A program made the translations under genes and the position numbers. From Tabrizicola sp. (GTDB taxonomy: Bacteria; Pseudomonadota; Alphaproteobacteria; Rhodobacterales; Rhodobacteraceae), in NCBI GenBank assembly GCA_025458105.1, contig JALOTD010000093.1, forward strand, positions 1-53,486: a stretch of 53,486 nucleotides of DNA. The letters run 5' to 3'. Positions within the stretch are counted from its first letter, which is position 1, and each line of letters begins with the position of its first letter. The notes below the pieces were generated by a model, which worked only from the letters and a program-made list of their open reading frames with translations, ran no database searches and was not told the DNA's origin. Below, one piece after another: positions 41,401 through 51,326 of the stretch.

Positions 41401-42708
41401 TCAGCCGAAGGCCAGCGGCTTGAACTCGGAGGTCAGCTGGATCTGCGGGAAGTCGGCGTTCGACACGAGGTCAAGCTGGAACTGGAACGGCCCTTCGCTG
41501 GCCTTGTTCCACTGCCCGCCTGCCAGGCCGCTGACAGCGCAGTTGTGCATCGGGCCGGTGCCGAAATCGACGGTGCCTACTGCGGTTTCTGCCTTCAGCT
41601 TGGGCAGTGTCGCTGCCATCGCTTCCTTGTCTTTGGGGCTGCCTGCCTGCACCGCCAGCGCAAGGGCGGCATCGAAGAGCGAGGCGGAAGCACCAAGCGC
41701 CTGCGCCCACTGCGCGCCCGTCGCGGCCTCATAGCCTGCGCCAAGTTCGGCGTTGGTCATGCCTGTCGCGGCCGAGGCAAACGGGAAGGCAGGGTGCCAG
41801 TAGACGCCGGTGCAAAGGCCCTGACCAAGGTCCCCGAGCCCTTCCATTTCGGCCGCAAACAGCCCGGCCTTGGCCATCTGCATGATCTTCAGCTGCTGGG
41901 CCAGACCCTGCTGCGCCGCCTGGCGCCAGAACACCGGAAAGTCCGGCGGGAAGGGGAAGCAGACCACGATCTCCACGCCTGCATCCTTGAAGGCGTTGAT
42001 CTGGGTGCTGAAATCCTGGCTCATGTTCTCGTACGGACCGGCATCGACAACCTCCCAACCGGCTTCGGCCAGCTTGGGCAGCAGGCCTGCCCGGATCGCA
42101 TTGCCATCGGCGTCCGACGGAACCAGCGTGCCGACCTTCTTGTTGGTCTCAAGCAAGGACCACTGGCCATTGTAGAGGTTGAGGAAGTTCGCCGAACCGA
42201 ACGAATAGTGGAAAGTCCACTTGAACGACTGCGCATCGGGCTTGCCGCCACGCCCGAAATAGAACGCCTCCCACGGGGCGACGGTCGACAGGCAGGGGGT
42301 CGCGCCCGCCTCGCAGGCATCCGACACCGGGTTGACGGTTTCCGGGGCCGAGTGGGTCAGGATCAGGTCAGGGGCTTCCGAATTGATCATGTCACGGGTG
42401 ATCTGGCTGGCGCGCACCGGGTCCGACTGGGTGTCGGCTGTGATGATCTCGACGTTCATCTTGGTGCCGTTCACGTCGATGCCGCTGGCGAGGTTGGCCT
42501 TGATCGCCTCGATCAGCCAGCCATCATGCGCACCGAAGATGCCCAGCGGGCCCGACTGCGGCCCGATATAGCCGATCTTGAAGGTGGCCGCGTCCTGACC
42601 GAAGGCGCGCGTCCCGATCAGCGGTGCGGCCAGGGCCGAACCAGCGATCAGGCGGTTGAAGCTGCGGCGGCTGATGCCGTTCGCGGATGGCAAGGCAAAC
42701 TTCGTCAT
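41401..42708 (-). CDS. Periplasmic ABC substrate-binding protein (Liv family, Tat leader)
   Basis: A 435-residue Peripla_BP_6 protein. The start at 42708 follows GGAGGAACC. A twin-arginine leader is visible (NGISRRSFNRLIAGSALAAP...AFGQD), then the mature start FKIGYIGPQSGPLGIFG. The C-terminus is normal (VGGQWNKASEGPFQFQLDLV...LAFG), which makes it a useful internal control for the truncated ending of the paralogue at 2434-3729. It supplies the second Liv importer. Confidence 0.93.
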   Translation of the reverse strand: MTKFALPSANGISRRSFNRLIAGSALAAPLIGTRAFGQDAATFKIGYIGPQSGPLGIFGAHDGWLIEAIKANLASGIDVNGTKMNVEIITADTQSDPVRASQITRDMINSEAPDLILTHSAPETVNPVSDACEAGATPCLSTVAPWEAFYFGRGGKPDAQSFKWTFHYSFGSANFLNLYNGQWSLLETNKKVGTLVPSDADGNAIRAGLLPKLAEAGWEVVDAGPYENMSQDFSTQINAFKDAGVEIVVCFPFPPDFPVFWRQAAQQGLAQQLKIMQMAKAGLFAAEMEGLGDLGQGLCTGVYWHPAFPFASAATGMTNAELGAGYEAATGAQWAQALGASASLFDAALALAVQAGSPKDKEAMAATLPKLKAETAVGTVDFGTGPMHNCAVSGLAGGQWNKASEGPFQFQLDLVSNADFPQIQLTSEFKPLAFG

Positions 42709-42812
42709 GGGTTCCTCCGAGTTAATGCGTGCAGCGGCTTTCCTGCCCCTGCATCGGTTATTGGGTCCTTCACCGAGGCCGCCCGCTCTTCTTCGAGTGG
42801 CGGCAATCGGGG

Positions 42813-43913
42813 TTACATGCGCACAATCGCCTTCACGGTTGTGCCGGCGTGGCTGTCGTGGATGGCTGTGTTGATGTCGGCAAAGTCGTAGAACTTGACC
42901 AACCGGTCGAAGGGGAAGCGCCCCGCCTGCCACAGCGAGATCAGCGTCGGGATGAAGCTGTCGGGATTGGATTGCCCTTCGACCACCCCGATCAGCTTCT
43001 TGCCCATCGACATGAACCCGGTGTTGTCGACCGAGATTTCCGAGCCCGGCATCGGGGCACCCAGGATCGCGCAGGTGCCGCGCGGGGCAAGGGCATCCAC
43101 GGCTTGCCGGATCACCGCAGGCAGTCCCGTCGTGTCGAGCGAATAGTTCACCCCGCCGGTCAGCGCGTGGATCTGGCCCACGACATCGTCGGTTTTGGCG
43201 TTGATCGTGTGGGTGGCCCCCAACTCGCGCGCCAGGTCAAGGCGGCTGTCGTGCATGTCGACCGCGATGATCGTGGTCGCACCCTGCACCACCGCACCCA
43301 TGACCGCCGACAGCCCGACCGAACCCGCACCGAAGACGACGAAGCTCTTGCCCGGCTGCACTTTTAGCGCGTTCATCACCGTGCCCGCCCCGGTCTGGAT
43401 GCCGCAGGCCAAGGGGCCGAGGAGGTCCAGCTGCGCTGCAGGGTCCACTTTCACCACGTTTGCCTCGTGGCAGATGGCGTGGCTTGCCCAGGACGACTGC
43501 CCGAAGAAGTTGGAATGGATCTTCTCGGCCCCCTTGCTGATCGCAACCGACCCATCGGCGCGGGTGGCGAAGAAGTTGCGGGGGAAGAACTCGTAGCAAT
43601 ACGAGATGTCATGGTCGCGGCACGAAGGGCAAGTGCCGCAGGAATTGAAGGTCATGACGACATGATCGCCCGCCTTCACCTTCTTCACGGCACTGCCGAC
43701 ACGCTCCACGATCCCTGCGCCCTCATGCCCCAGAACAACGGGCATCGGGGTGGGCAGGTGGCCCGCCATCACCACCAGATCGGTGTGGCAGACCCCGGTG
43801 GCAACCACCTTGACCAGAATCTCGTCAGGGCGAGGTTCTTCCAGAGCGATCGTTTCGATCGACAAATCTTGCCCTGCGCCGCGCGCGACCGCGGCCCGGA
43901 TTTGAACAGTCAT
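42813..43913 (-). CDS. Zinc-dependent aryl-alcohol dehydrogenase
   Basis: A 366-residue MDR alcohol dehydrogenase. Catalytic zinc ligands Cys42 (TGVCHTDL) and His63-Glu64 (GHEGAG), structural zinc cysteines Cys92, Cys95, Cys98 and Cys106, and the NAD fold VVFGAGSVGLSAVMGA followed by VDMHDSRLDLA (Asp for NAD preference). It resembles benzyl/aryl alcohol dehydrogenases (XylB, AreB). It would oxidise coniferyl, vanillyl or 4-hydroxybenzyl alcohol made by the VAO-type enzyme. The start is 43913; the ribosome binding site is weak. The ALDH gene lies 26 bases upstream on the same strand. Confidence 0.92.
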   Translation of the reverse strand: MTVQIRAAVARGAGQDLSIETIALEEPRPDEILVKVVATGVCHTDLVVMAGHLPTPMPVVLGHEGAGIVERVGSAVKKVKAGDHVVMTFNSCGTCPSCRDHDISYCYEFFPRNFFATRADGSVAISKGAEKIHSNFFGQSSWASHAICHEANVVKVDPAAQLDLLGPLACGIQTGAGTVMNALKVQPGKSFVVFGAGSVGLSAVMGAVVQGATTIIAVDMHDSRLDLARELGATHTINAKTDDVVGQIHALTGGVNYSLDTTGLPAVIRQAVDALAPRGTCAILGAPMPGSEISVDNTGFMSMGKKLIGVVEGQSNPDSFIPTLISLWQAGRFPFDRLVKFYDFADINTAIHDSHAGTTVKAIVRM

Positions 43914-43939
43914 TTTGCTTACCTGCGTTTGGTGGTCGA

Positions 43940-45412
43940 TCAGAACGGATACATCACGGCGTCGGGACGCGAGGTGATCCAGACCCATTGCGTGAACTCT
44001 TCCCAGATCGCCGGGCCCGAGATGCGGCTGCCGTTGCCGGACTTGCCGCGCCCGCCGAAGGGGGCGTTCGGGCTGGCCATGACGGTCTGGTCGTTGATGT
44101 GCAGATGGCCGACCTTCAGGCGCATCCCCATGCGGCGGGCGCGGTTCACGTCCTTGGCGATGATCCCCGCGGCAAGGCCGAATTCCGACATGTTGGCCAG
44201 TTGGATCGCGTGTTCGTCGTTGTCATAGGCGACGACGACGGCCACGGGGCCAAAGATTTCCTCCTCGAAGGCCCGCATGCCCGGCTTTACGCCTGACAGA
44301 ACGGTCGCCGGGAACATCCGCCCCTTGGGCGTGCCGCCTGCCAGAAGCTTGGCCCCCTTGGCGACTGCATCATCGACAATCGCCTTCACCAGCGCCGCTT
44401 GCCCGTCCGAGATCAACGGCCCCAACGCGCATTGTTCGGTTGCCGGGTTGCCCACCGGCAGACGGCTGGCCTTGGCGGCCAGTTCTGTGGCCAGTTGGTC
44501 GGCCATCGCAGCGGGCGCAAGGATCAGGCCTGTTGCCATGCAGATCTGCCCCTGGTGCAGCCAGGTGCCCCAGGCCGCATTGGCCGCCGCCAGCGCAAAG
44601 TCGGCGTCGTCCTGGATGATCAGGGCGTTCTTGCCACCCAATTCCAGCTGCACTTTCTTGAGGTTCCGCCCACAGGCCTCGCCCACCTTGGCCCCCACAC
44701 CGGGCGACCCGGTGAAGGACACCATGGCGATGTTCGGATCCTCGCAAAGCGCAGTGCCCACCTCGGCCCCGCCGGGGATGATGTGCAAGAGGTCCTTCGG
44801 CAGCCCCGCCTCTTCGAAGATGCGGGCGATGATGATGCCGCCGCTGATCGGCGTGCGCGGATCGGGCTTGTGGACCACGGCGTTGCCGGTGGCCAGTGCC
44901 GCCGCAATCGCGCGGACCGACAGGATCAGCGGGAAGTTGAAGGGCGAAATCACCCCGACGACGCCATGCGCCACGCGGATCACCTCTTCGTCGCGGCCAT
45001 CCAGCGATTGCACGACCTTGCGGGTCTCTTCCGTGGCCGCCACGGCAGCAGCCCGCAGGAAACCGGCGGAATGTTCAATCTCGATGGCGGCCTTGGGGTA
45101 GATTGAGCCCGACTCGCGGATGATCCAGGGGATCAGCTCGTCACGGTTCGCCTCAAGGATATCGGCCGTTGCGTTCAGGATACGGGCACGCTCGGCCGGG
45201 GCAGTGGCCTCCCATGAAGGCTGGGCGGCAGCGGCGGCTGCAGCAGCGCTGGCGACATCGGCCTTGTTGCCATTGCCCACCTTTGCGACGTGGCTGCCGT
45301 CGGCAGGCGCGGTCACCTCATAGGCCCCGCCGTTCGCAGCGCCCCAGCCACCGGAGAAGATCTTTCCTTCCCATGCGTCCTGCGACAGAAAAATCGGTGC
45401 TGATCCGTCCAT
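43940..45412 (-). CDS. Aromatic aldehyde dehydrogenase (vanillin/benzaldehyde type)
   Basis: A 490-residue ALDH: VVGVISPFNFPLILSVRAIA, cofactor-binding FTGSPGVGAKVGEAC, catalytic Glu257 (LELGGKN) and Cys291 (HQGQICMATG), and EEIFGPVAVVVAYD. The sequence is of the vanillin/benzaldehyde dehydrogenase group. It converts vanillin, coniferaldehyde or 4-hydroxybenzaldehyde to the acid, which feeds the ferulate and 4-hydroxybenzoate pathways encoded elsewhere in the window. CAGGGAGAGAGAC precedes the ATG. It starts the operon running down to the VAO-type gene and is divergent from the DmpR/MopR-like regulator. Confidence 0.92.
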   Translation of the reverse strand: MDGSAPIFLSQDAWEGKIFSGGWGAANGGAYEVTAPADGSHVAKVGNGNKADVASAAAAAAAAQPSWEATAPAERARILNATADILEANRDELIPWIIRESGSIYPKAAIEIEHSAGFLRAAAVAATEETRKVVQSLDGRDEEVIRVAHGVVGVISPFNFPLILSVRAIAAALATGNAVVHKPDPRTPISGGIIIARIFEEAGLPKDLLHIIPGGAEVGTALCEDPNIAMVSFTGSPGVGAKVGEACGRNLKKVQLELGGKNALIIQDDADFALAAANAAWGTWLHQGQICMATGLILAPAAMADQLATELAAKASRLPVGNPATEQCALGPLISDGQAALVKAIVDDAVAKGAKLLAGGTPKGRMFPATVLSGVKPGMRAFEEEIFGPVAVVVAYDNDEHAIQLANMSEFGLAAGIIAKDVNRARRMGMRLKVGHLHINDQTVMASPNAPFGGRGKSGNGSRISGPAIWEEFTQWVWITSRPDAVMYPF

Positions 45413-45585
45413 GTCTCTCTCCCTGTTTCAACCGGCGCATTCGACGCTGACTGGCATCCGCGATGCATGTCAGCTGTTGCTGCCGTGCTCCTCCCTGAGC
45501 GGTGTGGGCAGAGCGGGTCAGATTGGGTTCGTTTTGCAACAAATAATTATGAGTTACATCTATATGAACTTAAGTTGCTGAAATG

Positions 45586-45618
45586 CTGCCAAAAATTTTG
45601 AACATGTTGCTTTGGCAG
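45586..45618. promoter_or_regulatory. Long inverted repeat upstream of the DmpR-like regulator
   Basis: In the 296-base divergent gap (45413-45708), CTGCCAAA and TTTGGCAG form a perfect eight-base dyad separated by 17 bases. A second dyad TTTCATG-N25-CATGAAA follows at 45622-45660. Their location between the ALDH operon and the aromatic-sensing regulator suits an upstream activator site. The gap contains no other recognised gene, and I could not find a convincing -24/-12 promoter. Confidence 0.55.
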
Positions 45619-45708
45619 GATTTTCATGTAAATGAGAAATGCGGATCGATGTTCATGAAATGATGAAAAAATGTCCAAGCGCATCACCTTGACCGAAGCG
45701 TCGCGCTC

Positions 45709-47313
45709 TTGAAGGAGGGCGCGGCCCCGACGCTGGAGGATCTGGCAGGCGCGCTGCAATTCGCGCTGGGCGATGGCCGCATCTGGCTCAGCGACGAGCG
45801 AATGGTCATGATGCAGACAGCCATTCTGGGCTTGCTCAGGCGCGATGTGATCAACGTGGTGGGCCTGGATCGGGCGCGCAGCCTGTTCTACCGCACCGGA
45901 TGGTCCCAGGGTCAGCGCTATGCCGATCTGGTCCGCAAACGGTTCCGGCAGGATGACCTGACCGCCGCGCTTGCCGCCGGGCCGCGCCTTCACACGATGG
46001 AAGGCTTCGTCAAGGTCACCACCAAGCGGTTCGAGTTCGACATAAAGCGTGGCCACTACCACGGCGAGTTCCATTGGCACGACAGCACCGAAGCGGTCGA
46101 ACACCTGCAGGCCTTCGGAGTATCCGACTGCCCGACCTGCTGGATGCAGGTCGGCGCACCTGCCGGGTTCACCACGTCCCTTCTTGGTCAGCCCGTGATC
46201 TTCCGCGAAGTCGAGTGCATGGGAATGGGGGCGGAGCGTTGCGTCGTCATCGGGCGCAATGCGGCGGCCTGGGGCAAGGACGTCCCCGAGCTGGACGAAT
46301 TCGCGCCCGCCACGACACGGCCACGCGCCAAACCGTGGAACCCTGCCACCACCGAGCCGAAATCCCCCACGCTAACTGTGCCGCACCCGATCATCGGCAA
46401 AAGCGCCGCCATCGAACGGGCGCGCCGTCTTCTGGAGCGGGTGGCGGGCTATGACGAGCCGGTGATGTTCATGGGCGAGCCCGGCACCGGCAAGGAGTTC
46501 TTCGCGCGTCGCCTGCACGAGATCGGCCGAACACCGAAGGCGCCCTTCGTGACGGTCAACTGTGACGCGTTCTCCAGTGGTTACGCCGACACTCCGCTGT
46601 TCGGAAAGGGCGGGGCCGTCGAACGCGCACAGGGTGGGACCTTGTTCCTGAACGACCTGCTATCTTTGCCGCGCCCCTTGCAGTCTCAGCTTGCTGCCCA
46701 TCTGGGCGAGGGAGCGCCGCTCCTTAAATCGACGCGCGTGATGTCGGCGATTGGCGCCGGCCCTCGCGACCTTGTCACCTCTGGCGCATTTCGGACCGAC
46801 CTCTACTTCCGCCTGTCGCTTTTGCCGATTGTCATTCCGCCCTTGCGTGACCGACGCGATGACCTGCCGATGTTGATCGACCACTTCGTGCTGACCCACA
46901 GCCGCACTCACCGAAAGCCGCTGCGCCAGATCACCGCCGCCGCGCGCGATCTGCTGATGCGCTACGACTTTCCCGGCAACGTGCGCGAGTTGTCCAACAT
47001 GATCGAACGCGGCGTGATCTATGCCGAACCGGGGGGTGATCTGGAGATTTCGCACATCTTCACGGGCATCGAGCAGCTGCCTGAGTTTGTCGAAGGCCTG
47101 CACGCCTCGGGCCGGATCGTGCGGCGCAGTCCCCAAGGGGCGTTGGGCGGGCCGATCGAAGGGCGCACCTTCGACGAGTTGGAGATTGACACCTATCGGG
47201 CCGCTCTTGCCGCCGCCGATGGCAATGTCTCGGCCGCGGCACGGGCGCTTGGGCTCAGCCGGGCCAAGCTGGATTACCGGCTGGCAAAGCTGGGGCTTTC
47301 TCGCAGGACCTGA
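45709..47313 (+). CDS. DmpR/MopR-like aromatic-sensing regulator with degenerate AAA+ domain
   Basis: A 534-residue XylR_N-V4R-AAA+-Fis protein. Sensor residues known from MopR are kept: His95 and Trp123 (phenol pocket), and Cys144, Glu167, Cys170 and Cys178 (zinc), with identical spacing. The AAA+ part has Walker A GEPGTGKE (256-263), but Walker B reads LFLND instead of a DE pair, and the GAFTGA loop is missing: LFGKGGAVERAQGG is about 12 residues shorter than normal. It ends in a Fis-type helix-turn-helix. The TTG start is uncertain: an ATG at 45671 in another frame encodes SKRITLTEASRS, the usual N-terminus, implying a small frameshift near 45708. Probable target: the divergent ALDH-ADH-Liv operon. 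Confidence 0.85.
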   Translation: MKEGAAPTLEDLAGALQFALGDGRIWLSDERMVMMQTAILGLLRRDVINVVGLDRARSLFYRTGWSQGQRYADLVRKRFRQDDLTAALAAGPRLHTMEGFVKVTTKRFEFDIKRGHYHGEFHWHDSTEAVEHLQAFGVSDCPTCWMQVGAPAGFTTSLLGQPVIFREVECMGMGAERCVVIGRNAAAWGKDVPELDEFAPATTRPRAKPWNPATTEPKSPTLTVPHPIIGKSAAIERARRLLERVAGYDEPVMFMGEPGTGKEFFARRLHEIGRTPKAPFVTVNCDAFSSGYADTPLFGKGGAVERAQGGTLFLNDLLSLPRPLQSQLAAHLGEGAPLLKSTRVMSAIGAGPRDLVTSGAFRTDLYFRLSLLPIVIPPLRDRRDDLPMLIDHFVLTHSRTHRKPLRQITAAARDLLMRYDFPGNVRELSNMIERGVIYAEPGGDLEISHIFTGIEQLPEFVEGLHASGRIVRRSPQGALGGPIEGRTFDELEIDTYRAALAAADGNVSAAARALGLSRAKLDYRLAKLGLSRRT

Positions 47314-47335
47314 CAGCCAAAGCAGCCGCGATGTG

Positions 47336-48262
47336 TTAGCGCAGATCACGCTCGAACCCTGCGCGGTAGGCAGCGGGCGACAGACCCATTGCCCGGCGAA
47401 AGGCACGCGAGAAATAGGACGGGTCATCAAAGCCTAAGCCATAGCCGACCGAGGCCACCGAGGCCCGGGTATAGACAAGCAGCCGGCAGGCCTCGCGGAT
47501 CACGGCTGCCTCAAGGATCCGCGCCCCTGACATGCCGGAGCTGACTTGACAGATCCGGCTCAGGTGGCGTTCGGACACGCCGATCTCGCGGGCATAGTCG
47601 GTCAGCCGCCAGCGGTCGCGCAGATGCAGGTCCAAAAGCGCCAGGAACCGCTGGAACCGCGGGTCCATCGTCTCGGACGTGCCCACCGTCGCATGGTCCA
47701 TGTCGCGCAGGACAAGGCAGGCCAGCTGGCACGCAAGCGCCCGCAGCATGACCGATCGCACCGGGCGGGAAGCGCCGTGCTCGGCTTCGATCTCGCGGAA
47801 CAGGGCGAACGTCCCGGCCGAAGCGCTGGTGGTCCTCCCCAGCCCAAGCGCCGTTTGCTGCGTCACGGCCGGGTCCAGCAGGTCGGGCAGCGTCTGCAAG
47901 GGCACTGTCAGCACCCAGCCCGAGGTGCCTGCCGCAAAGGAAAAGCCGTGCACCATCCCGGCGGGCACATTCAGCAGGAAGGGCGGTTCGGTCTGCAGGG
48001 TCTGTCCATCCAGCTCGATCCGGACGTCACCTGCCTCAATCAGAAAGAACTGGTGCAGATGCCGATGGCGATGCACAGCGATCTGCCAGTCAAGGCCCGC
48101 AGCGCGATGGGTGATCGTTTCGATGTGCAGGACATCAGGAAAGGCGCTGTCTTCACCATAAAGGTGCCAGACCGGAATGGCCCGGGCGGAGGGGCTGACA
48201 CCAGGGGCATGGGATGGCTGCGGCATGTCCGAAAAGTACCATGCTTTGTTCAGCACGTCCAT
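47336..48262 (-). CDS. pobR: AraC-family regulator (PobR-like)
   Basis: About 308 residues. An N-terminal cupin (AIPVWHLYGEDSAFPDVLHIE, HRHRHLHQFFLIEAGDVRIELDG) is followed by a C-terminal AraC double helix-turn-helix (RLTDYAREIGVSERHLSRICQ, VASVGYGLGFDDPSYFSRAFRRAMG). It is divergent from pobA, as AraC-type PobR activators are, and presumably responds to 4-hydroxybenzoate. The start is unresolved: GTG 48271, ATG 48262 or ATG 48226, none with a convincing Shine-Dalgarno sequence. The 59-68 base gap to pobA contains the palindrome CGACGTCG (48295-48302). Confidence 0.87.
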   Translation of the reverse strand: MDVLNKAWYFSDMPQPSHAPGVSPSARAIPVWHLYGEDSAFPDVLHIETITHRAAGLDWQIAVHRHRHLHQFFLIEAGDVRIELDGQTLQTEPPFLLNVPAGMVHGFSFAAGTSGWVLTVPLQTLPDLLDPAVTQQTALGLGRTTSASAGTFALFREIEAEHGASRPVRSVMLRALACQLACLVLRDMDHATVGTSETMDPRFQRFLALLDLHLRDRWRLTDYAREIGVSERHLSRICQVSSGMSGARILEAAVIREACRLLVYTRASVASVGYGLGFDDPSYFSRAFRRAMGLSPAAYRAGFERDLR

Positions 48263-48306
48263 TCCCGACACACCAGTTCATCTTTACGCACAAGCGACGT
48301 CGTTAA

Positions 48307-49500
<1,194 letters not shown>

Positions 49501-49551
49501 TGAAGGACAAGATATCATAATCTCTAGGGTATGAATTGCTACCGACATTTT

Positions 49552-49569
49552 ATTATCCTGGATCATAAT
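49552..49569. promoter_or_regulatory. AT-rich palindrome upstream of the TRAP operon
   Basis: ATTAT-N8-ATAAT (core ATCCTGGAT) lies 116 bases before dctP in an AT-rich leader (49501-49684). It could be an LTTR or AraC site. No regulator can be assigned from sequence. Confidence 0.4.
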
Positions 49570-49684
49570 TGACCAGTATACCCGAAATGGGAGCGTGCTA
49601 CATGCCGTCCGGTTTGGCCAAGGCGACCGGGGCGGCCACGGGAAGGAAGACCAAGGCTGACCGCCGCAACACAGGGAGGAAATC

Positions 49685-50716
49685 ATGAAGATCACCTACA
49701 CAAAGGCCGCGCGCTGGATTTCGGCCGCAGCCCTTGCCTCGGCCCTGACGGTCTCGGGCGCCTGGGCACAAGAGGTCGTGCTCAAGCTGCACCAGATGCT
49801 GCCTGCCCAGGCACCGATCCCGTCGCAGGTGCTGCAGCCCTGGATGGACAAGATCACCGCTGAATCTGGTGGCCGGATCGTCTTTGAGCACTATCCGGCA
49901 ATGCAGCTGGGCGGCAAACCGCCAGAGCTTGTCGATCAGGTGGTCGACGGCGTGGCCGATATCATCTGGACGCTGCCCGGCTATACCCCCGGGCGCTTTC
50001 CGCGCACCGAAGTGATCGAACTGCCCTTCCTTGTGAACGATGCCGAGACCGCGTCTCGCGTCCTCTACACGCTGGGCGAGAAGTACATGTTCGACACAGA
50101 GTACGCTGACTACAAGGTGCTGGCGCTGTTCACCCATGGCCCGGGCCTGATCCATTCCAAGACGCCGATCCTCAAGCCGGCGGACCTTGCAGGCGTCAAG
50201 CTGCGCGCGCCGACGCGGGTTACGAACATGATGGTCACCAGCCTTGGGGCGACACCCGTCGGCATGCCCGTTCCCGCGGTGCCCGAGTCGCTCTCCAAGG
50301 GCGTGATCGACGCCACCATGCTTCCCTGGGAAGTGACCGGCGCGCTCAAGACCTCGGAACTGGTGACGAACCACACCGAATTCACCGGCAAGGCGATGTA
50401 TGTCGGCGCCTTCCTGATCGCCATGAACAAAGAGCGCTATGACGCACTGCCCGATGACCTCAAGGCGGTCATCGACGCCAATTCCGGGGTCGAATTCTCG
50501 GCCATGGCTGGCCGGATCGGCCAGGAGGCAGATGCCAAGGCCCGTCAGATCGCCGTGGACCTAGGCAACTCCATCACCGTCCTTGACGCCGCGCAATCGG
50601 CCGAGTGGGAGGCCGCGGCCAAGCCGACCTATGATGCCTGGATCGCGGAATCGGCCGCCGCTGGCTTCGACGGACAAGCCCTGCTGAACGACGCTTTGGG
50701 CCTTCTGGCACAGTAA
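49685..50716 (+). CDS. dctP: TRAP transporter substrate-binding protein DctP
   Basis: A 343-residue DctP protein with a Sec signal peptide (SALTVSGAWAQE) and family motifs LHQMLPAQAP, YPAMQLGGKPPELVDQVVDGVADI, FTHGPGLIHSKTPI and the solute-carboxylate Arg region LAGVKLRAPTRVTNMM. GGGAGGAAATC precedes the ATG. The ligand is probably an aromatic or hydroxy acid such as 4-hydroxybenzoate, given pobA next to it. The gene is followed by a strong hairpin before dctQ. Confidence 0.94.
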   Translation: MKITYTKAARWISAAALASALTVSGAWAQEVVLKLHQMLPAQAPIPSQVLQPWMDKITAESGGRIVFEHYPAMQLGGKPPELVDQVVDGVADIIWTLPGYTPGRFPRTEVIELPFLVNDAETASRVLYTLGEKYMFDTEYADYKVLALFTHGPGLIHSKTPILKPADLAGVKLRAPTRVTNMMVTSLGATPVGMPVPAVPESLSKGVIDATMLPWEVTGALKTSELVTNHTEFTGKAMYVGAFLIAMNKERYDALPDDLKAVIDANSGVEFSAMAGRIGQEADAKARQIAVDLGNSITVLDAAQSAEWEAAAKPTYDAWIAESAAAGFDGQALLNDALGLLAQ

Positions 50717-50728
50717 GCCGTCGACTTA

Positions 50729-50772
50729 CCCGCGCCGAGCCTTGCCCAAGGCAGATGCCCGGCGCGGGTTTT
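50729..50772 (+). terminator. Attenuator hairpin between dctP and dctQ
   Basis: CCCGCGCCG (50729-50737) pairs perfectly with CGGCGCGGG (50760-50768), enclosing a second stem GCCTTG-CC-CAAGGC, and is followed by TTTTCCTTTC. It has the form of an intrinsic terminator inside the operon, so dctP transcripts should exceed dctQM. Confidence 0.75.
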
Positions 50773-50804
50773 CCTTTCTGATTTTGCGCTGGGGAGGGCG
50801 GCAG

Positions 50805-51326
50805 ATGAAGAAACTTGCCTACGGGCTGGCCAATGGAACGGCATTGCTTGGCGGCGCGGTGCTGGTGCTGATCATCCTGATGACGGTCACCAGTGTCATC
50901 GGCCGCGCGCTTGTGCCACTCGGGCTTGGCCCGGTGCCCGGCGATTTCGAGCTGACCGAGATGGGCATCGCCTTTGCCGTCTTCTGCTTTCTGCCGCTGT
51001 GTCAGCTTGTTGCAGGTCATGCCACGGTGGATGTCTTCACCGCGGGGCTTGGCGCGCAAGCGAACCGCATCTTGCTGGCCATTTGGGAAGTGGCGCTGAC
51101 CGCCACCGTCGTCTTCATCGCCTGGCGGCTTTATGAAGGCTTCCTGGGCAAGCTTGGCAACAACGAGATCACGATGCTGCTGCAGTTCCCGGTCTGGTGG
51201 GGCTATGCGGCGGCGCTTGTGCCTGCAGGTATCGGTGTCATCGTGGGTCTTTGGTCCGCAGCAGACCGTGTCCGGTCCGCTCTGACGGGGCAGGACACCC
51301 GCACCGTTGAGGGAGCAAACCATTGA
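50805..51326 (+). CDS. dctQ: TRAP transporter small permease DctQ
   Basis: A 173-residue protein with four membrane helices (GTALLGGAVLVLIILMTVTSVIGRAL, IAFAVFCFLPLCQLVAGHATVDVF, VALTATVVFIAWRLYEGF, WWGYAAALVPAGIGVIVGLW). The start at 50805 follows GGGGAGGGCGGCAG; an upstream in-frame ATG at 50742 lies inside the attenuator and is rejected. It couples the binding protein to DctM. Confidence 0.92.
   Translation: MKKLAYGLANGTALLGGAVLVLIILMTVTSVIGRALVPLGLGPVPGDFELTEMGIAFAVFCFLPLCQLVAGHATVDVFTAGLGAQANRILLAIWEVALTATVVFIAWRLYEGFLGKLGNNEITMLLQFPVWWGYAAALVPAGIGVIVGLWSAADRVRSALTGQDTRTVEGANH

Noticed and set aside
45413-45708. Sigma-54 (-24/-12) promoter for the ALDH operon
   Set aside because: No GG-N10-GC element of good quality was found on either strand, and the adjacent regulator lacks GAFTGA.
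48295-48302. CGACGTCG as a firm PobR operator
   Set aside because: A single eight-base palindrome in GC-rich DNA is weak evidence, and no second copy was found in the pobR-pobA gap. It is mentioned only in the pobR entry.
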